Part shown: positions 12,125 through 23,100 of the stretch, piece by piece | Numbering within the stretch: position 1 is the stretch's first letter | Layout: each line of letters starts with the position of its first letter | NCBI GenBank assembly: GCA_028829895.1 | Contig: CM054178.1 | Span: 101,360,058-101,424,057, forward strand | Length of the DNA stretch: 64,000 bases | Direction: 5' to 3' | From: Sinotaia quadrata | Taxonomy: Eukaryota; Mollusca; Gastropoda; Architaenioglossa; Viviparidae | The notes under the pieces: model-generated | The model's input: only the letters and a program-made list of their open reading frames with translations | Told to the model about the DNA's origin: nothing | The model's database searches: none | Made by a program: the position numbers and the translations under genes

Positions 12125-13282
12125 GTTAGGATGTCGGAAATGGCAATAGGGATTTAAGTGCTGTAGTGGCCGTTGTTGTATTGGTGGGTGAGGGGGTTTA
12201 CAGAGCCCAGGCTAGTACCACATCAAGTCTGTACTTAGTGTGTACGTGCGCCCGAGATGTTCACCCCCCCCCCCAACCTGTAATGTTCACCAGTGGTGTT
12301 GTTGTTGTCGTTGGCACTGTTGTTGTTGATGTCCCCGGTATCCGTTGGGCTGTATGTAGTAGGGTGTTGGCGGCCAGTATAGGTGGTCAAGCATTAGTTG
12401 AATTAGATCCGCAATGGGGTGGTTATAATATCCCCACTGCATGTGATGTTGTTCCCTGTGCTGCCACCGTTGTTGATGTTGTCGGCAATGGTTGTTGTCG
12501 CAGCGCTACCATTGTTGTTGTGGATTCTGTTGTTGTGGCTGTAGTGTTGTTGTCGTCTGATGTGTTGTGGCGGGCGCCTTCTTTTTGATTTGGGGCTCCG
12601 TTCTGTAGTTTTTCCTTGTGTGTCTGTTGTGGTTGTCTTTGTTGCAGTCACTGGTGGTGACTCTGGCTGTGGATTGGTGGCAGTTGGTTTAGTCGTTGTT
12701 GTTGTTTATTGTGGTATAGTTGGAGCGTTGTCGACTTCTGTTTCGGTTATTTTTTCTTTCTTGCGTCTTGATTTGTACCGTTTGTGTGCTGGAGAATTTT
12801 TGGCGTTTCTTCTTATTTTCAGTGGTAGTTGTTTTAATTTCTTTTTCTTTGCTGATAGAGCTTGTAGTCTGAGTATCTGTTGTGGGTTTTGGAGTTTGCG
12901 AGAATGCCTGTCTGATTTCTTGTTTTGCTGTTTGAGTTGAATTCACTTTGGCCGTAGGTGGAATTTTCCAGATGATGTTGGTCTTTATTCCCTGTTCTGT
13001 TGTAGTGGCTTGTAGAGTTTGGGTGGAAACGTGGCTTTTTCCTTCAAAGATTGTTTGAGTTGTGCCGTCTTCCTGTGTGGGTTTTCGCGTTGTTTCCTCC
13101 TTTTCCGTTTCTGAAGAGCTTGTTTTTGTTGTTGGCATTATTTTCCAGATGATGTCTGTCTGTGTTTCACAGTCTGTTGATGTAGATTTTTCCGGTTGTC
13201 TTGTCAGGTGCTTGCTTAAAATCTTGTGGAGACTAATTGCGATTAAAATGGCTTGTTGTCTAGTGGTAAGTTCATCTTCCAT
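12125..13282 (-). pseudogene. Thr/Gln-rich minus-strand coding remnant of an unknown repeat
   Basis: Minus-strand frames 12689-13282 (197 codons) and 12403-12651 are rich in Thr, Gln, Lys and Asn. The first opens MEDELTTRQQAILIAISLHK and contains the internal motif TxIIWKIxPTxK twice (TDIIWKIMPTTK and TNIIWKIPPTAK). The start of this frame lies in sequence that is repeated at 16350-16430, so it belongs to an interspersed element. The 3' part is a TTG/GTT-type low-complexity run. I recognise no family; a gag-like or ORF1-like product is possible but unproven. Confidence 0.45.
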
Positions 13283-13863
13283 TTTTTGTGTGGAAGAGGG
13301 TCAACAGCAAATTAGTGAACGCATTTTTTAGTTCAACGTTTTCAGTTTCTAGGGGGTAACTTTTCGTATGCCCCCATTTTCGGTTGGTATGCTGATTTCA
13401 CAGCAGTATTTTGTCCAGTCTTCTCCTTGTGTACTTCTTAATGTTTGCACCTCTTCAAGCCTCTTTTGCCGTATCTGTCTCAGCGTGGCTATGCGCTCGT
13501 TTGTGAAACAGAAAGGGCCGTCCGCATCTTCTGTGACTGACTCAGAATCGCGTAAAATGTCACTTGGTGGAGTGGGCAGTAGTGGCGTTTTTGCCAGGCC
13601 TGAAAAGGGCTGAGGCTTGGTGCCGTCTTGTCTGGTGTGGCGCTTTGACATGACTCTCCTCCCGGCGGTCCAATGGATGGAGTGCGTTCGTCGGTGGTCC
13701 GAAGCAAAGTGTGTAGGTGTGGTTGGGAAGTAGCGCTCGAATTCTTTAAAAGCAAAGACAGATGATCGTACACCAAGGGGGAGAATGAATGCTCAGGCTC
13801 AATCTCGTTCATGGAAAGTCGCACAAACCCGAGAGAAATACACCACAGTAAATAAAATTGGGC
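13188..13863 (-). repeat. Unknown interspersed repeat, copy 1, with broken minus-strand reading frame
   Basis: About 670 bp match 16350-17017 in the same orientation at high identity. Minus-strand translation gives a shared peptide containing EHSFSPLVYDHLSLLLKNSS and GPFCFTNERIATLRQIRQKR. In this copy the frame is split between overlapping frames 13489-13959 and 13349-13651, so at least one frameshift separates the halves. No known domain recognised. Confidence 0.75.
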
Positions 13864-13926
13864 GGCCCGGTACCATTTGATCCACGGACCGGTACCGGTC
13901 CGCAGCCCGGGGATTGGGGACCATTG
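13862..13926 (-). mobile_element. hAT-like terminal sequence with 18-bp perfect palindrome
   Basis: Read on the minus strand, the segment opens CAATGGTCCCCAATCCCCGG and continues through CGGACCGGTACCGGTCCG (13885-13902), a perfect palindrome, to GGTACCGGGCCGCC. A (T)GGTCCCCAA start followed by GGACCGG-type palindromic GC-rich sequence is typical of one group of hAT ends. The partner end was not found, and the related copy at 16350-17017 lacks this segment. Confidence 0.55.
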
Positions 13927-13959
13927 ATATACGTCATTTGAGTTTCCCAGAGCAGTCAC

Positions 13960-14400
13960 GTGGCTCGTACTTGGGGGAAGAAAAATAAAAATAAACTGTT
14001 TGTCAATCTCGCTGCCTCATCTGCAGCCGCTGTCACTGTCCCAGTGACGTCATCAAAAACTTTTCCCGTACCTTTTCTTTTTGAATACCGCGGTTGATCA
14101 ACCGATCGAAATGTTTTGGCAAAAACAAATGGGGCCTGAACTTCCAACTGATCATGACACGAAGCTGCTAGTTCAGAGGTAGCAGCAGTATGCGAAAAAA
14201 TCTGCGATGCATCTAATACGTCATTTGGCAACCGAGTTGCCTTGCTAAACTCATGCGAAGCGAAATGAGGCGTCGCCACGTAAACATAAAGAGAAAGCAT
14301 TTCGTACGAGCTGACTCTATCGCTAGCAAGGCGCCTATATCAAGCATTCAGTCTCATACTTGTCCACTCCAGATTTATGTAATTATCTTTATTTCTGAAA
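13960..14400. other. GC-richer segment adjoining the hAT-like end, no gene assigned
   Basis: A minus-strand frame 13956-14300 is open but matches nothing I know. Base composition resembles the neighbouring transposon material more than the AT-rich flank. Confidence 0.35.
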
Positions 14401-14602
14401 GTGTATGGTGGACAAGACAGCGGGTGACTTAAACATTATTTGTTCTGAAATGCATATTTGTAAGGAGGACACAACAACTAAATCTTCCATATCTTTGTTT
14501 CGGCTTGCCTTTCATCAGTTTGGTAAATGTATCATTCGTATTAATTGTCGTATCCTTAGGCGAAAATATTATAAAGCCCTTTAAAAGTTCCATACAAATA
14601 AC

Positions 14603-14637
14603 TATGGTGATGATGATGATGATGATAATGATGATGA
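14603..14637. repeat. (GAT)n microsatellite
   Basis: GATGATGATGATGATGATAATGATGATGA run. Confidence 0.88.
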
Positions 14638-14639
14638 CA

Positions 14640-15535
14640 CATTGAGACGTCATTCACTGAAATACTGTTGAAAAACGTAGTAATTAATTAAAACATTAAA
14701 AGAGAAAGAAATTTTGTTTAAACCACTTTAAAAAAAAAAAACGCCGACTGTAAAGGCCTATTTGTCATGGTCTAATTATCTCAGGAACTACACCTTCAGA
14801 GCTATAGACCTTTGTTTTCTTGACTTTACTGAATGCAATGGTTGTGCCCTACTTTCATATATATATTTTTTTAATTTTTAAATCAACCTTCCGATGTCCC
14901 TCCACTTTGTTAAACAGTATTACTGATTGTTTGCTTTTAAATTATTCTAACGAAGTATTATTCATTTACGGAGGCAGAGAATCATAAGTGAACAATATTT
15001 AATTAATAGGGTTTTCTTCATGAAGCTTAAATATATTTATATGTTTTAATCACTAACACACACGTACACACCCCAAAAACATTATATTCAGATTTCTTGG
15101 GACTATTAAAGTTCTATCAGATATGTCGATTTTTATTGTACTTATAAAATAGCAGAGGTCACTGTCCAACCAGGGCTGGCTTTTAAGGCACGATCGATCA
15201 GTGCCCCCGAAAAGGACGTACAATCTGAGATCCAAAATTGTTTTTAATGTAATTTTTAAACATTTTAGTAAAGTCTTGGAACGCAACAAAAACTCTCGCT
15301 CGGGGCGACATAATCAATAGTCCATCATACAGTCTATTACTTCTTTCAATGATTGGGGTCCGGTCACAGAGTTAATGTGTAAATTCGGCTCATTGTTCGA
15401 GTATGTGAGCTAAAAAATATGCTAAAAACGATTGCAGTTTACTTAGTCGAGTTCAAAATGATTTAGATTAACACACCTAAATCATGACCCGAAGCTTCTA
15501 CATAAAGTTGTCTCTCGGGGTGTCATAGAGTATGT
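14640..15535. other. AT-rich intergenic sequence, nothing recognised
   Basis: No exon-like or RNA-like structure seen on either strand. Confidence 0.4.
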
Positions 15536-15573
15536 CGTGCGCGCGTGTGTGCGTGTGTGTGTGTGTGTGTGTA
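15536..15573. repeat. (GT)n microsatellite
   Basis: Alternating GT/GC run beginning GTGCGCGCG and continuing as GT repeats. Confidence 0.85.
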
Positions 15574-15744
15574 CATTTTGACACCTCCCTTTACGTAACT
15601 TTGTCAATCACAACCTGTCAGACGTATAATTTCTTCTATTCAAATGTGCTTACCTCCCCTCTTTAGTAAATGTAAACAAGAAAGATCTGATTGATTTAAC
15701 ATCGAATTTTGATTAAATATCAAACGAACAAAGCTAGTTAAATG

Positions 15745-16215
15745 TTTTCTTTTTATACCATATTAAGTGAACAGAAAAAGTTGACATTGCTTTCCGTACC
15801 ATATAAAATTAAGAGAAAAAGCTGATATTGCTTTCTGTACCAAATAAAATGAACAGAAAAAGTTGACATTGCTTTCTGTACCATATAAAATGAAGAGTAA
15901 AAGTTGACATTGCTTTCTGTACCATATAAAATTAACAGAAAAAAGTTGACATTGCTTTCTGTACTATACAAAATTAAAAGAACAAGTGCATATAAAATGA
16001 AAAGAACAAGTGACAAACATAATTATTAAGTTGCTGTCTGTACCACAGGAGAATAATAAGTTAAATTGCTTTCTGTAACTAAAAATGAGCAAAATAAGTG
16101 AAATTGTTTTCTATATCACATAAAATGAATTAAATTGCTTTCTGATCCACGTAAATTGTGCAGAAAAAGTGAAATTTCTTTCTGCATATAAAATAAGAAG
16201 ATTATGTGAAATTTC
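15745..16215. repeat. Minisatellite, about 42-bp unit, roughly 9-11 units
   Basis: Variants of GCTTTCTGTACCATATAAAA followed by a GAAAAAGTTGACATT-type segment repeat. Units are regular to about 15960 and shorter and decayed afterwards. Confidence 0.9.
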
Positions 16216-16341
16216 TTTATTTAATGTAAAGTGAGATTTCATAAAATTTGAGAAAATGAGTATTTGTTTCAGCATCTTCAAAATATTTCTTCAGAGAAAA
16301 ACACGCAATTAATGGTCAGTTGTCACCAATTTAATGTAGTT

Positions 16342-17017
16342 TTTTTTTTCCGGTTGTCTTGTCAGGTGCTTGTTTAAAATCTTGTTGAGACCAATTGCGG
16401 TTAAGATGGCTTGTTGTCTAGTGTAAGTTCATCTTCCGTTTTTGTGTGGAAGAGGGTCAAAGCAAATTAGTGAACGCATTTTTTAGTTCAACGTTTTTAG
16501 TTTCTAGTGTGAAGGTGAAGGGGGTAACTTTTCGTATGCCCCCATTTTCGGTTGGTTTGCTGATTTCACAGCAGTATTTTGTCCAGTCTTCTCTTTTGTA
16601 CTTCTTAATGTTTGCACCTCTTCAAGCCTCTTTTGCCGTATCTGTCTCAGCGTGGCTATGCGCTCGTTTGTGAAACAGAAAGGGCCGTCCGCATCTTCTG
16701 TGACCGACTCAGAATCGCGTAAAATGGTGGAGTGGGCAGTAGTGGCGTTTTTGCCAGCCCTGAAAAGGGCTGAGGCTTGGTGCTGTCTTGTCTGGTGTGG
16801 CGCTTTGACATGACTCTCCTCCCGGCGGTCCAATGGAGTGCGTTCGGTGGTCCGAAGCGAAGTGTGTTGGTGTGGTTGGGAAGTAGAGCTCGAATTCTTT
16901 AAAAGCAAAGACAGATGATCGTGCACCAACTGGGAGAATGAATGCTCAGACTCAATCTCGTCCATGGAAAGTTGCACAAACCTGAGAGAAATACACCACA
17001 GTAAATAAAATTGGGCG
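16342..17017 (-). repeat. Unknown interspersed repeat, copy 2, ending in an oligo-A on the minus strand
   Basis: Co-linear with 13188-13863. The minus-strand frame 16504-16977 (157 codons) joins the two peptide blocks that are split in copy 1: EHSFSQLVHDHLSLLLKNSS first, then GPFCFTNERIATLRQIRQKR. On the minus strand the copy ends ...ACCGG followed by an A run (T run at 16341-16350), which suggests retroposition. It lacks the Thr-rich downstream part and the hAT-like terminus. Confidence 0.7.
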
Positions 17018-17099
17018 AATTCAGCGAATATTTCTAAATAACTAATGACGTTAGGGAGAGCGAGAAATCACGAGGCAGAGTAAAATCAAGGGGAGTTTA

Positions 17100-17230
17100 C
17101 TTTGATGTCTAAACTAGACCAATCAGCGCTCATCTTCCTTGGGCGGACATTTTAACTGTTGGTTATACTACAGCCGACGGTCAAACTATAATTTTCAAAG
17201 TTACCGTATTCTGTTTTGCATTTAAAAGAG
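17100..17230 (+). promoter_or_regulatory. Candidate ARMC1 promoter and 5' non-coding exon
   Basis: A CCAAT box (17119-17123), an ETS-like CTTCCTT (17133-17139) and a GC box GGGCGG (17141-17146) lie within 30 bp. The stretch is GC-richer than its surroundings. A good donor, GAG|GTAATT, follows at 17231. The first ARMC1 coding exon starts right after an acceptor (20107), so an upstream non-coding exon is required, and this is the best candidate seen. Transcription start is not determinable here. Confidence 0.4.
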
Positions 17231-17231
17231 G

Positions 17232-20106
17232 TAATTCAGCATTTTATTTATTTTTAAAAACTGACTGTTGACAAAATCATTGACTGTCTAGCAGTTGATT
17301 CAAGGTAATTGATTGAATGATAGTTTTCAGTATAGGCTATTTTATACTTATACTGTTATAGTAATGCTATTGGTATTACTATAGTATTAGTACTATTAGT
17401 ATTACAATTATTATATTACTGAAAGTGAATTTGATTACACTTATTGGCATACATGAATAGAGTTTGAGTACATACATACTAATACTATTGTTACTTTTTG
17501 GAAGTATTATATTACTATAGTGCTTAATTTTCATACATCTTTTCAGCACATAAGACGATAAGTAAATCAAAGTTTAAATTCTTTAATGAAATTCTTTCAG
17601 AATAGTTAATAGTACAAATACAATAATAGTAAGGTTTAAAATAAATAGTATGCCTAATTTAAATAATGTTTAATATTTCATTTTTAAAAGTTTGTTATTG
17701 TTGGTTGAATCAGTAAATGCTAGATTATGCAATAAAACAATAATTAAAATATATAATAATATTAATTGAAAAAATTTCATTTATAATAAAGGCAAGGCAA
17801 ACTTAGAAACTGTTGCACAAGCTAACGAAGATAGGATATGAGAAATCATGGAGATCAATAAGCATATAATAAGAGTGCTATGCCTATAGTAAATCACTAA
17901 ATGACATTGCATGAATTGCATATACAGTATTTTAATAGGTCACATTTCATTTACAAATTATTAAAAATGTATGAGTAACGATTAAAAATTAGAATTTGGA
18001 TTAGAGGTAGAAATAGAGTTAATATAGATTGTTTCTAGTGATCATGTGTATTAAAACATATATCTATATGATAGCTCTGCACTTCAGCAGAACCCACACT
18101 AATCTCTAGTACAGTAGTACTACTAGTAGTACTAGTACTGTAGTAGTACTAGTACAGTAGTAATGAGTTAATGGAAAACTGATGATCAACCTTTGAAAAT
18201 TGTAGCCATGAGTAACTCACAGTTATGACTACTTAAGAATGACAACAGCTGTTAACATTAAATATATAATATTAATAATAGGTTCAGCTAAACAAAAAGA
18301 ACTGGCATTATATATTTGTTTTAATAATAGGAAATACTTCGGTTTCATTACTTCTTTTTAAAAAATCATAATTATTGCAGTTTTTTATAAATTAGCCATT
18401 GCCATCCTATAAATCAGCCACTGCCTTTTTGCTTTTTTATTGTTTTATTTACATATGAAATGTTAATTTCTGCACAACACACCTCTACTCTACCCCAGAA
18501 ACAATAGATAATCCACTCATACAGATTCACGGATTTGCTATGATGTGTCTGAGTATTTCTTGTTCCATACCTTTGGTTTCAGCATCACTTTTGCTTTAAA
18601 AAACAAAAAATATAAGTTATTTGACTGCTCTATTGTCACTTATTTAGTTATTATGTTGAAATTTTTAATTACATTGTATTTAGAGTTTTTAACTAGTATA
18701 TGAATTATAACTGTAAATAAAAATAATAATTCAGATACGATACCCAGTGAAGTAGGTAATGAATAAAATACACTGTAAATGTAATTTAAATGAATGCAAA
18801 ATGATAAAGAATGGACCTAAATAAAAACATTTGATATTCACTTGTTGTCTAAGAGGGACAGGGTGATTGCTGCTGAAGCAATCAACTCTTCTAAATCCGA
18901 ACTGATCTAAATATTGCTGAGTTACTTCGGTATAGATGTGCAGTTAATAATACACTGAAAGGGATAGGTATCTATGCGCCGAATATGCCTCTTTGAATGC
19001 CTCCAACCCAAGCATGGCATGCTTTCATTCAATTTCAAGGCATATAAATACATTATTATTCTATGTTCTTGGAAATCATGACTCACGTCTAACCTGAAAA
19101 TGCCTGTCAAATTGATTGCCAGTACTTTTTTAAAGTAGATAGAAATTCACGATTTTTTAATGAAAAAAATATCACCTTAGTGTTAGCCTACTTGTTTTTT
19201 TTTCTTAGCTCGCAAATGACACTTTCTACCCGCAAATTACAATTCTACTTGCAAATTACAGACTTACAAATGGGATTTTCAAGGATTGCAGGTGAAAGTC
19301 ATTTTGAAGCATCTACCAGTTATGTTATGAAAAAATATGTCTTTGTGAATTTATGTCTTTTTATCTTTTATTCCATGAATATGTTTATATTTTAGGTTAG
19401 GATCTACCTTCACATATATACTTTAAAAAGATGAAATACACAGTTAGGAATCTTATTAGTTATTTATGGTTACTTTTGTACTCTGAGTTTAACCAGAGAT
19501 TTATTTAAAATAGTTGACCTTCATCAAATAAAAAAAAAATATGCAAATGACATTTTATTGTTTTGAACGTAACAAATGCTATCTACTAATTTAGTAAAAC
19601 CATCTAATGATATATATATAATTTTTATATAAACCAGTTTGGTTTTTCTTCCATTATCAGTCTCAAATTTGGTCTTTTGTAATGCTTAGTCCTTGGTGTT
19701 TATATCTGGATAACATTAGAATTTCTCTGGGTACTGATGGGGTTTGATATTACTACTTTTGACTTACAGCTGCTTCTATCAGAGTATCAGTTTATTGATC
19801 TTTTATTTAGAATTTTCAGTACTTTTTAAATATAAATAGTCTACTTGTATACAAGTTGTAGAGTTGAGAGAAATAGCTGCTACAGTACTAGCTATTTACT
19901 AATTGCTTTTATACTTAGTTAGTTATAGTGTATTTATGTTATAAATATTATTTTATTGGTACATGTATTAATAATACAAATGGTGTATTATTAGTAGTAT
20001 ATTCAAATAATAAACTTAATTTGTTGAATTTAGATTTTAATATTAGTATCCAATACAGTTAAGAATTATTATATTTTATATTATAATATATATTTATTTA
20101 ATACAG
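17232..20106. other. Probable ARMC1 5' intron, AT-rich, no coding exon seen
   Basis: Low-complexity AT-rich sequence. It contains the palindromic ACT/AGT block at 18106-18162 and no recognisable protein. Short frames such as 19180-19395 look accidental. Confidence 0.4.
18106..18162. repeat. Palindromic AGTAC/TAGTACT microsatellite
   Basis: Built from AGTA/TAGT/ACTAGT words so that the block is nearly its own reverse complement; it could fold into hairpins or a cruciform. Confidence 0.8.
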
Positions 20107-20107
20107 A

Positions 20108-20182
20108 ATGGTTTCAACGGGCACTATAACTGCCTTTAAACAAATGGCAGCCGACTCAAAAAGGAGGCGGTTGCTGGTAAAG
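20108..20182 (+). CDS. ARMC1: ARMC1 exon 1 (residues 1-25)
   Basis: Starts MVSTGTITAFKQMAADSKRR. Acceptor ATACAG at 20101-20106 shows an upstream non-coding exon; donor GTAGGT at 20183. Confidence 0.88.
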
Positions 20183-23100
20183 GTAGGTTTATTTTACATT
20201 TACTGTAATTTTTTTTTTATGCAATATATTATACTCTATATTACTTTATTAGAAAATAATTGACTACAGATTTTTTATTTCTTACACACAGTGCTCCATG
20301 ATCACTCCATTGTTATAATACTGTTGGTTACACTACAGATTACAAAAATTAAAAAATATTTTCCCTCCTCTTCTACTAAAAGTTCTATATTTAGTATAAA
20401 ATTCAACAGTGCACTTAATACACAGAAGTGTCATAATTATTTTTAATATGCTAGTGTTGAAATATTTAAACTGTTTAATAATAGTGTTTACTGATTAATT
20501 TTAACATTAATAATAGTGCAATCAAACCTGCTTAGTGCAGTTGTAGTGAATTTGATTGTGTGGTGTGTGTGTGTGTGTGTATTACTTCAGATCATGAATG
20601 CCATCAAAATGATGGAAAGCTAATTTTTAAAATATTGTATCACATTTCCATTTTTTGGACCCTTTTCAAACATTTGATTACAATGTAAATCATAGGATTC
20701 TACTTGTATGGGTGGATTGGTACTGGTCCTCTCCAATCCTGACCGTTGTGTGGTGTCACTTGCTTTAGAGGTGAGTTAAATGATGTAGGGTCTTGAAAAA
20801 TATTTTCTTCTTTTTTTCCCTCTTTTCAAAAATATTTCACATTTGTAATTGCAAAAGGCATGATTGCAGTTTCAGAAGAAAACGTATTATTTCAGCAGAG
20901 AGCAAAAGTTTGTTTTGATTATTGCTTCATTACATTTTTAAAATTGGTATACATAAAACTTAACAGCAGAAACTAATGAAGTAATTTGTGTAGAGTATAA
21001 TAATAGGTAGTCCCACTCATATTTTTCTACTTGATAATGATATTGTACTAGGTAGCGGCACCAAAAAATGAATAATAAAATCAAGCATTCAGTTTTGTTA
21101 TTTTCATTTAAAACTTTTTAAAACATGAAAGATAAAAAAAATTGTGAAGCTATCTCAATTGGTTCCAGAGATATGCTATTTTTAAGTTTTAAAAAATGGT
21201 TATTTATGAAAGTTTGATACTTTATTCCTTTCTACTTGCAGATAACAAAATGCAAAGTTGTAACTTTCTATATGATGAAATAACAAAATGCCTAGCTGCA
21301 GAAGTTAATAAAAAACCATCAGAATAGTTAGAAATAACGCGATTGATGAAGTTTGACACAGCATATCTAATTATAATGAAATATATCATTGAAACTGTTC
21401 AAATGTATATTCAAAAGAATATGCCCAATTTTTTTCCAGGATGTTATTTTCATTTGAATCATGTACAGGTTGGTCCAAACTTTGTAAAATGACTGACGAT
21501 GGCATTTTTACACATTTTTTGCACAAAACTCTGCCATAACATTTGAACCATTTGCATGATCATCATGAAATTTTGCAGTGTGATAAATATTACTTTGCTC
21601 ATTGTGTATAAAAATTTTCAACACCTTTTATGCATTAACAGTAAATTTATGCATTAAAAATGCATTCAAAAATTGCGCAATTACACAGAAATAGTAAACG
21701 CTTTTTCATATGTCAAAAGCTTGAGTTCTGATCTCTTTGTTTGCTCTATACCAAACAAAATTAATTAATGTCATGTTTCACTTACAAAAGTTAATCATAA
21801 AAATGTTAAGATATTAATTACTAGATAGCAGCACAGTAGTAAGTAAGTAAGCCAGCAATAATCAGTGTATAAAAGTGCAAATTTTCATTCACTGATTTCT
21901 CAACATCCAAAACATTCTTTAATTCAAACATTCAAAATCAAGTTTAATGTGTCTATTTCTTATGATTGTAAATTTGTATATCTTGCTTGTATGTGGAAAG
22001 TACATGGATTGAATAAAGTTGATAATTATTCACCTATGTCCTGTTTTATCCAGCAGATTTACAAGACAGAATGTGTGTTTTGGCATACTGTGTTTTTTTT
22101 TAACTTTGGCTTGTGTCAATAACTGCCACACAAACACATATATTTGGTATAAAAAATAAAGATAATTAAATGCTGCATCCATGCTTGGTTTATTCTGTAC
22201 ACATTTTACAAATGAATTTTAAACAATAGTTGACAAGTAATCTACAATTTTCTTCATTAAAAAATGGTCAAAAGTACACCATTACTACTAATACTAGGCT
22301 TGAATAAAAATCTTTGCACTTTATTTTGTGCAATTTAATGTGCAATAAAGAGAAGACACTGTACAACTTCAAGGGGTAGGGATGGACAAAAGTTAGAAAT
22401 TGTAAAAAAAAAAAAATCTATGTGGATTAGGCTAGTCAATTAGTCATACTACTGTACATACACTAAAGCTGAACTTTAACTTAGCCAGTGCTTGTACAAT
22501 TAAAATAATTTCGGCTTTCTTACTTAAAAAAAATATACTATATTTAGAGGTTAAATAGACCTAATTATTTAAACAGACAAGTAAAACCGTGGGATGTCAA
22601 GTTTAGAAATAGAAGTGAAAGTAGCATCTTTGCAACATGTAAATACTGATAGACCTAATCTTTCTTATAATTAAAATAATTTCAGCTTTCTTACTTTTTC
22701 TGAAATAAACTATATTTAAACTGTTGAGATTTTAAGTAGGCCTAATTAAGTCAAACTATGAAACATCGACGTTAGAACAATAGAAGTGAAGTAGTGTCTT
22801 TGCGATACTAATAGACTCCTTTGATTTTTGTAGTGACCTAATTCAACATCGATTTATGAATGAACCAAGTGACATCCAATACCTATAAAATTAAAATGAA
22901 ATATTAACACTTGCAAGTTTGTAATTCACCTGTCATATCTTCATAAAACTTAGTATATTTCCTATATTTCGTGTCGAATGCGTACTTTTGAGTTTTGACC
23001 ATTTTTTTTTAATGACGAAAATTGCAGATTTCCTGCCGAAGTTCGCTTTAAAGCTAATTTTTAAAACATATACAGGAAAAACCCACACCAGCCTATAGCG

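Noticed and set aside
19180..19395. 71-codon frame before ARMC1 exon 1
   Set aside because: Hydrophobic low-complexity frame in AT-rich DNA; no similarity and no splice relation to exon 1.
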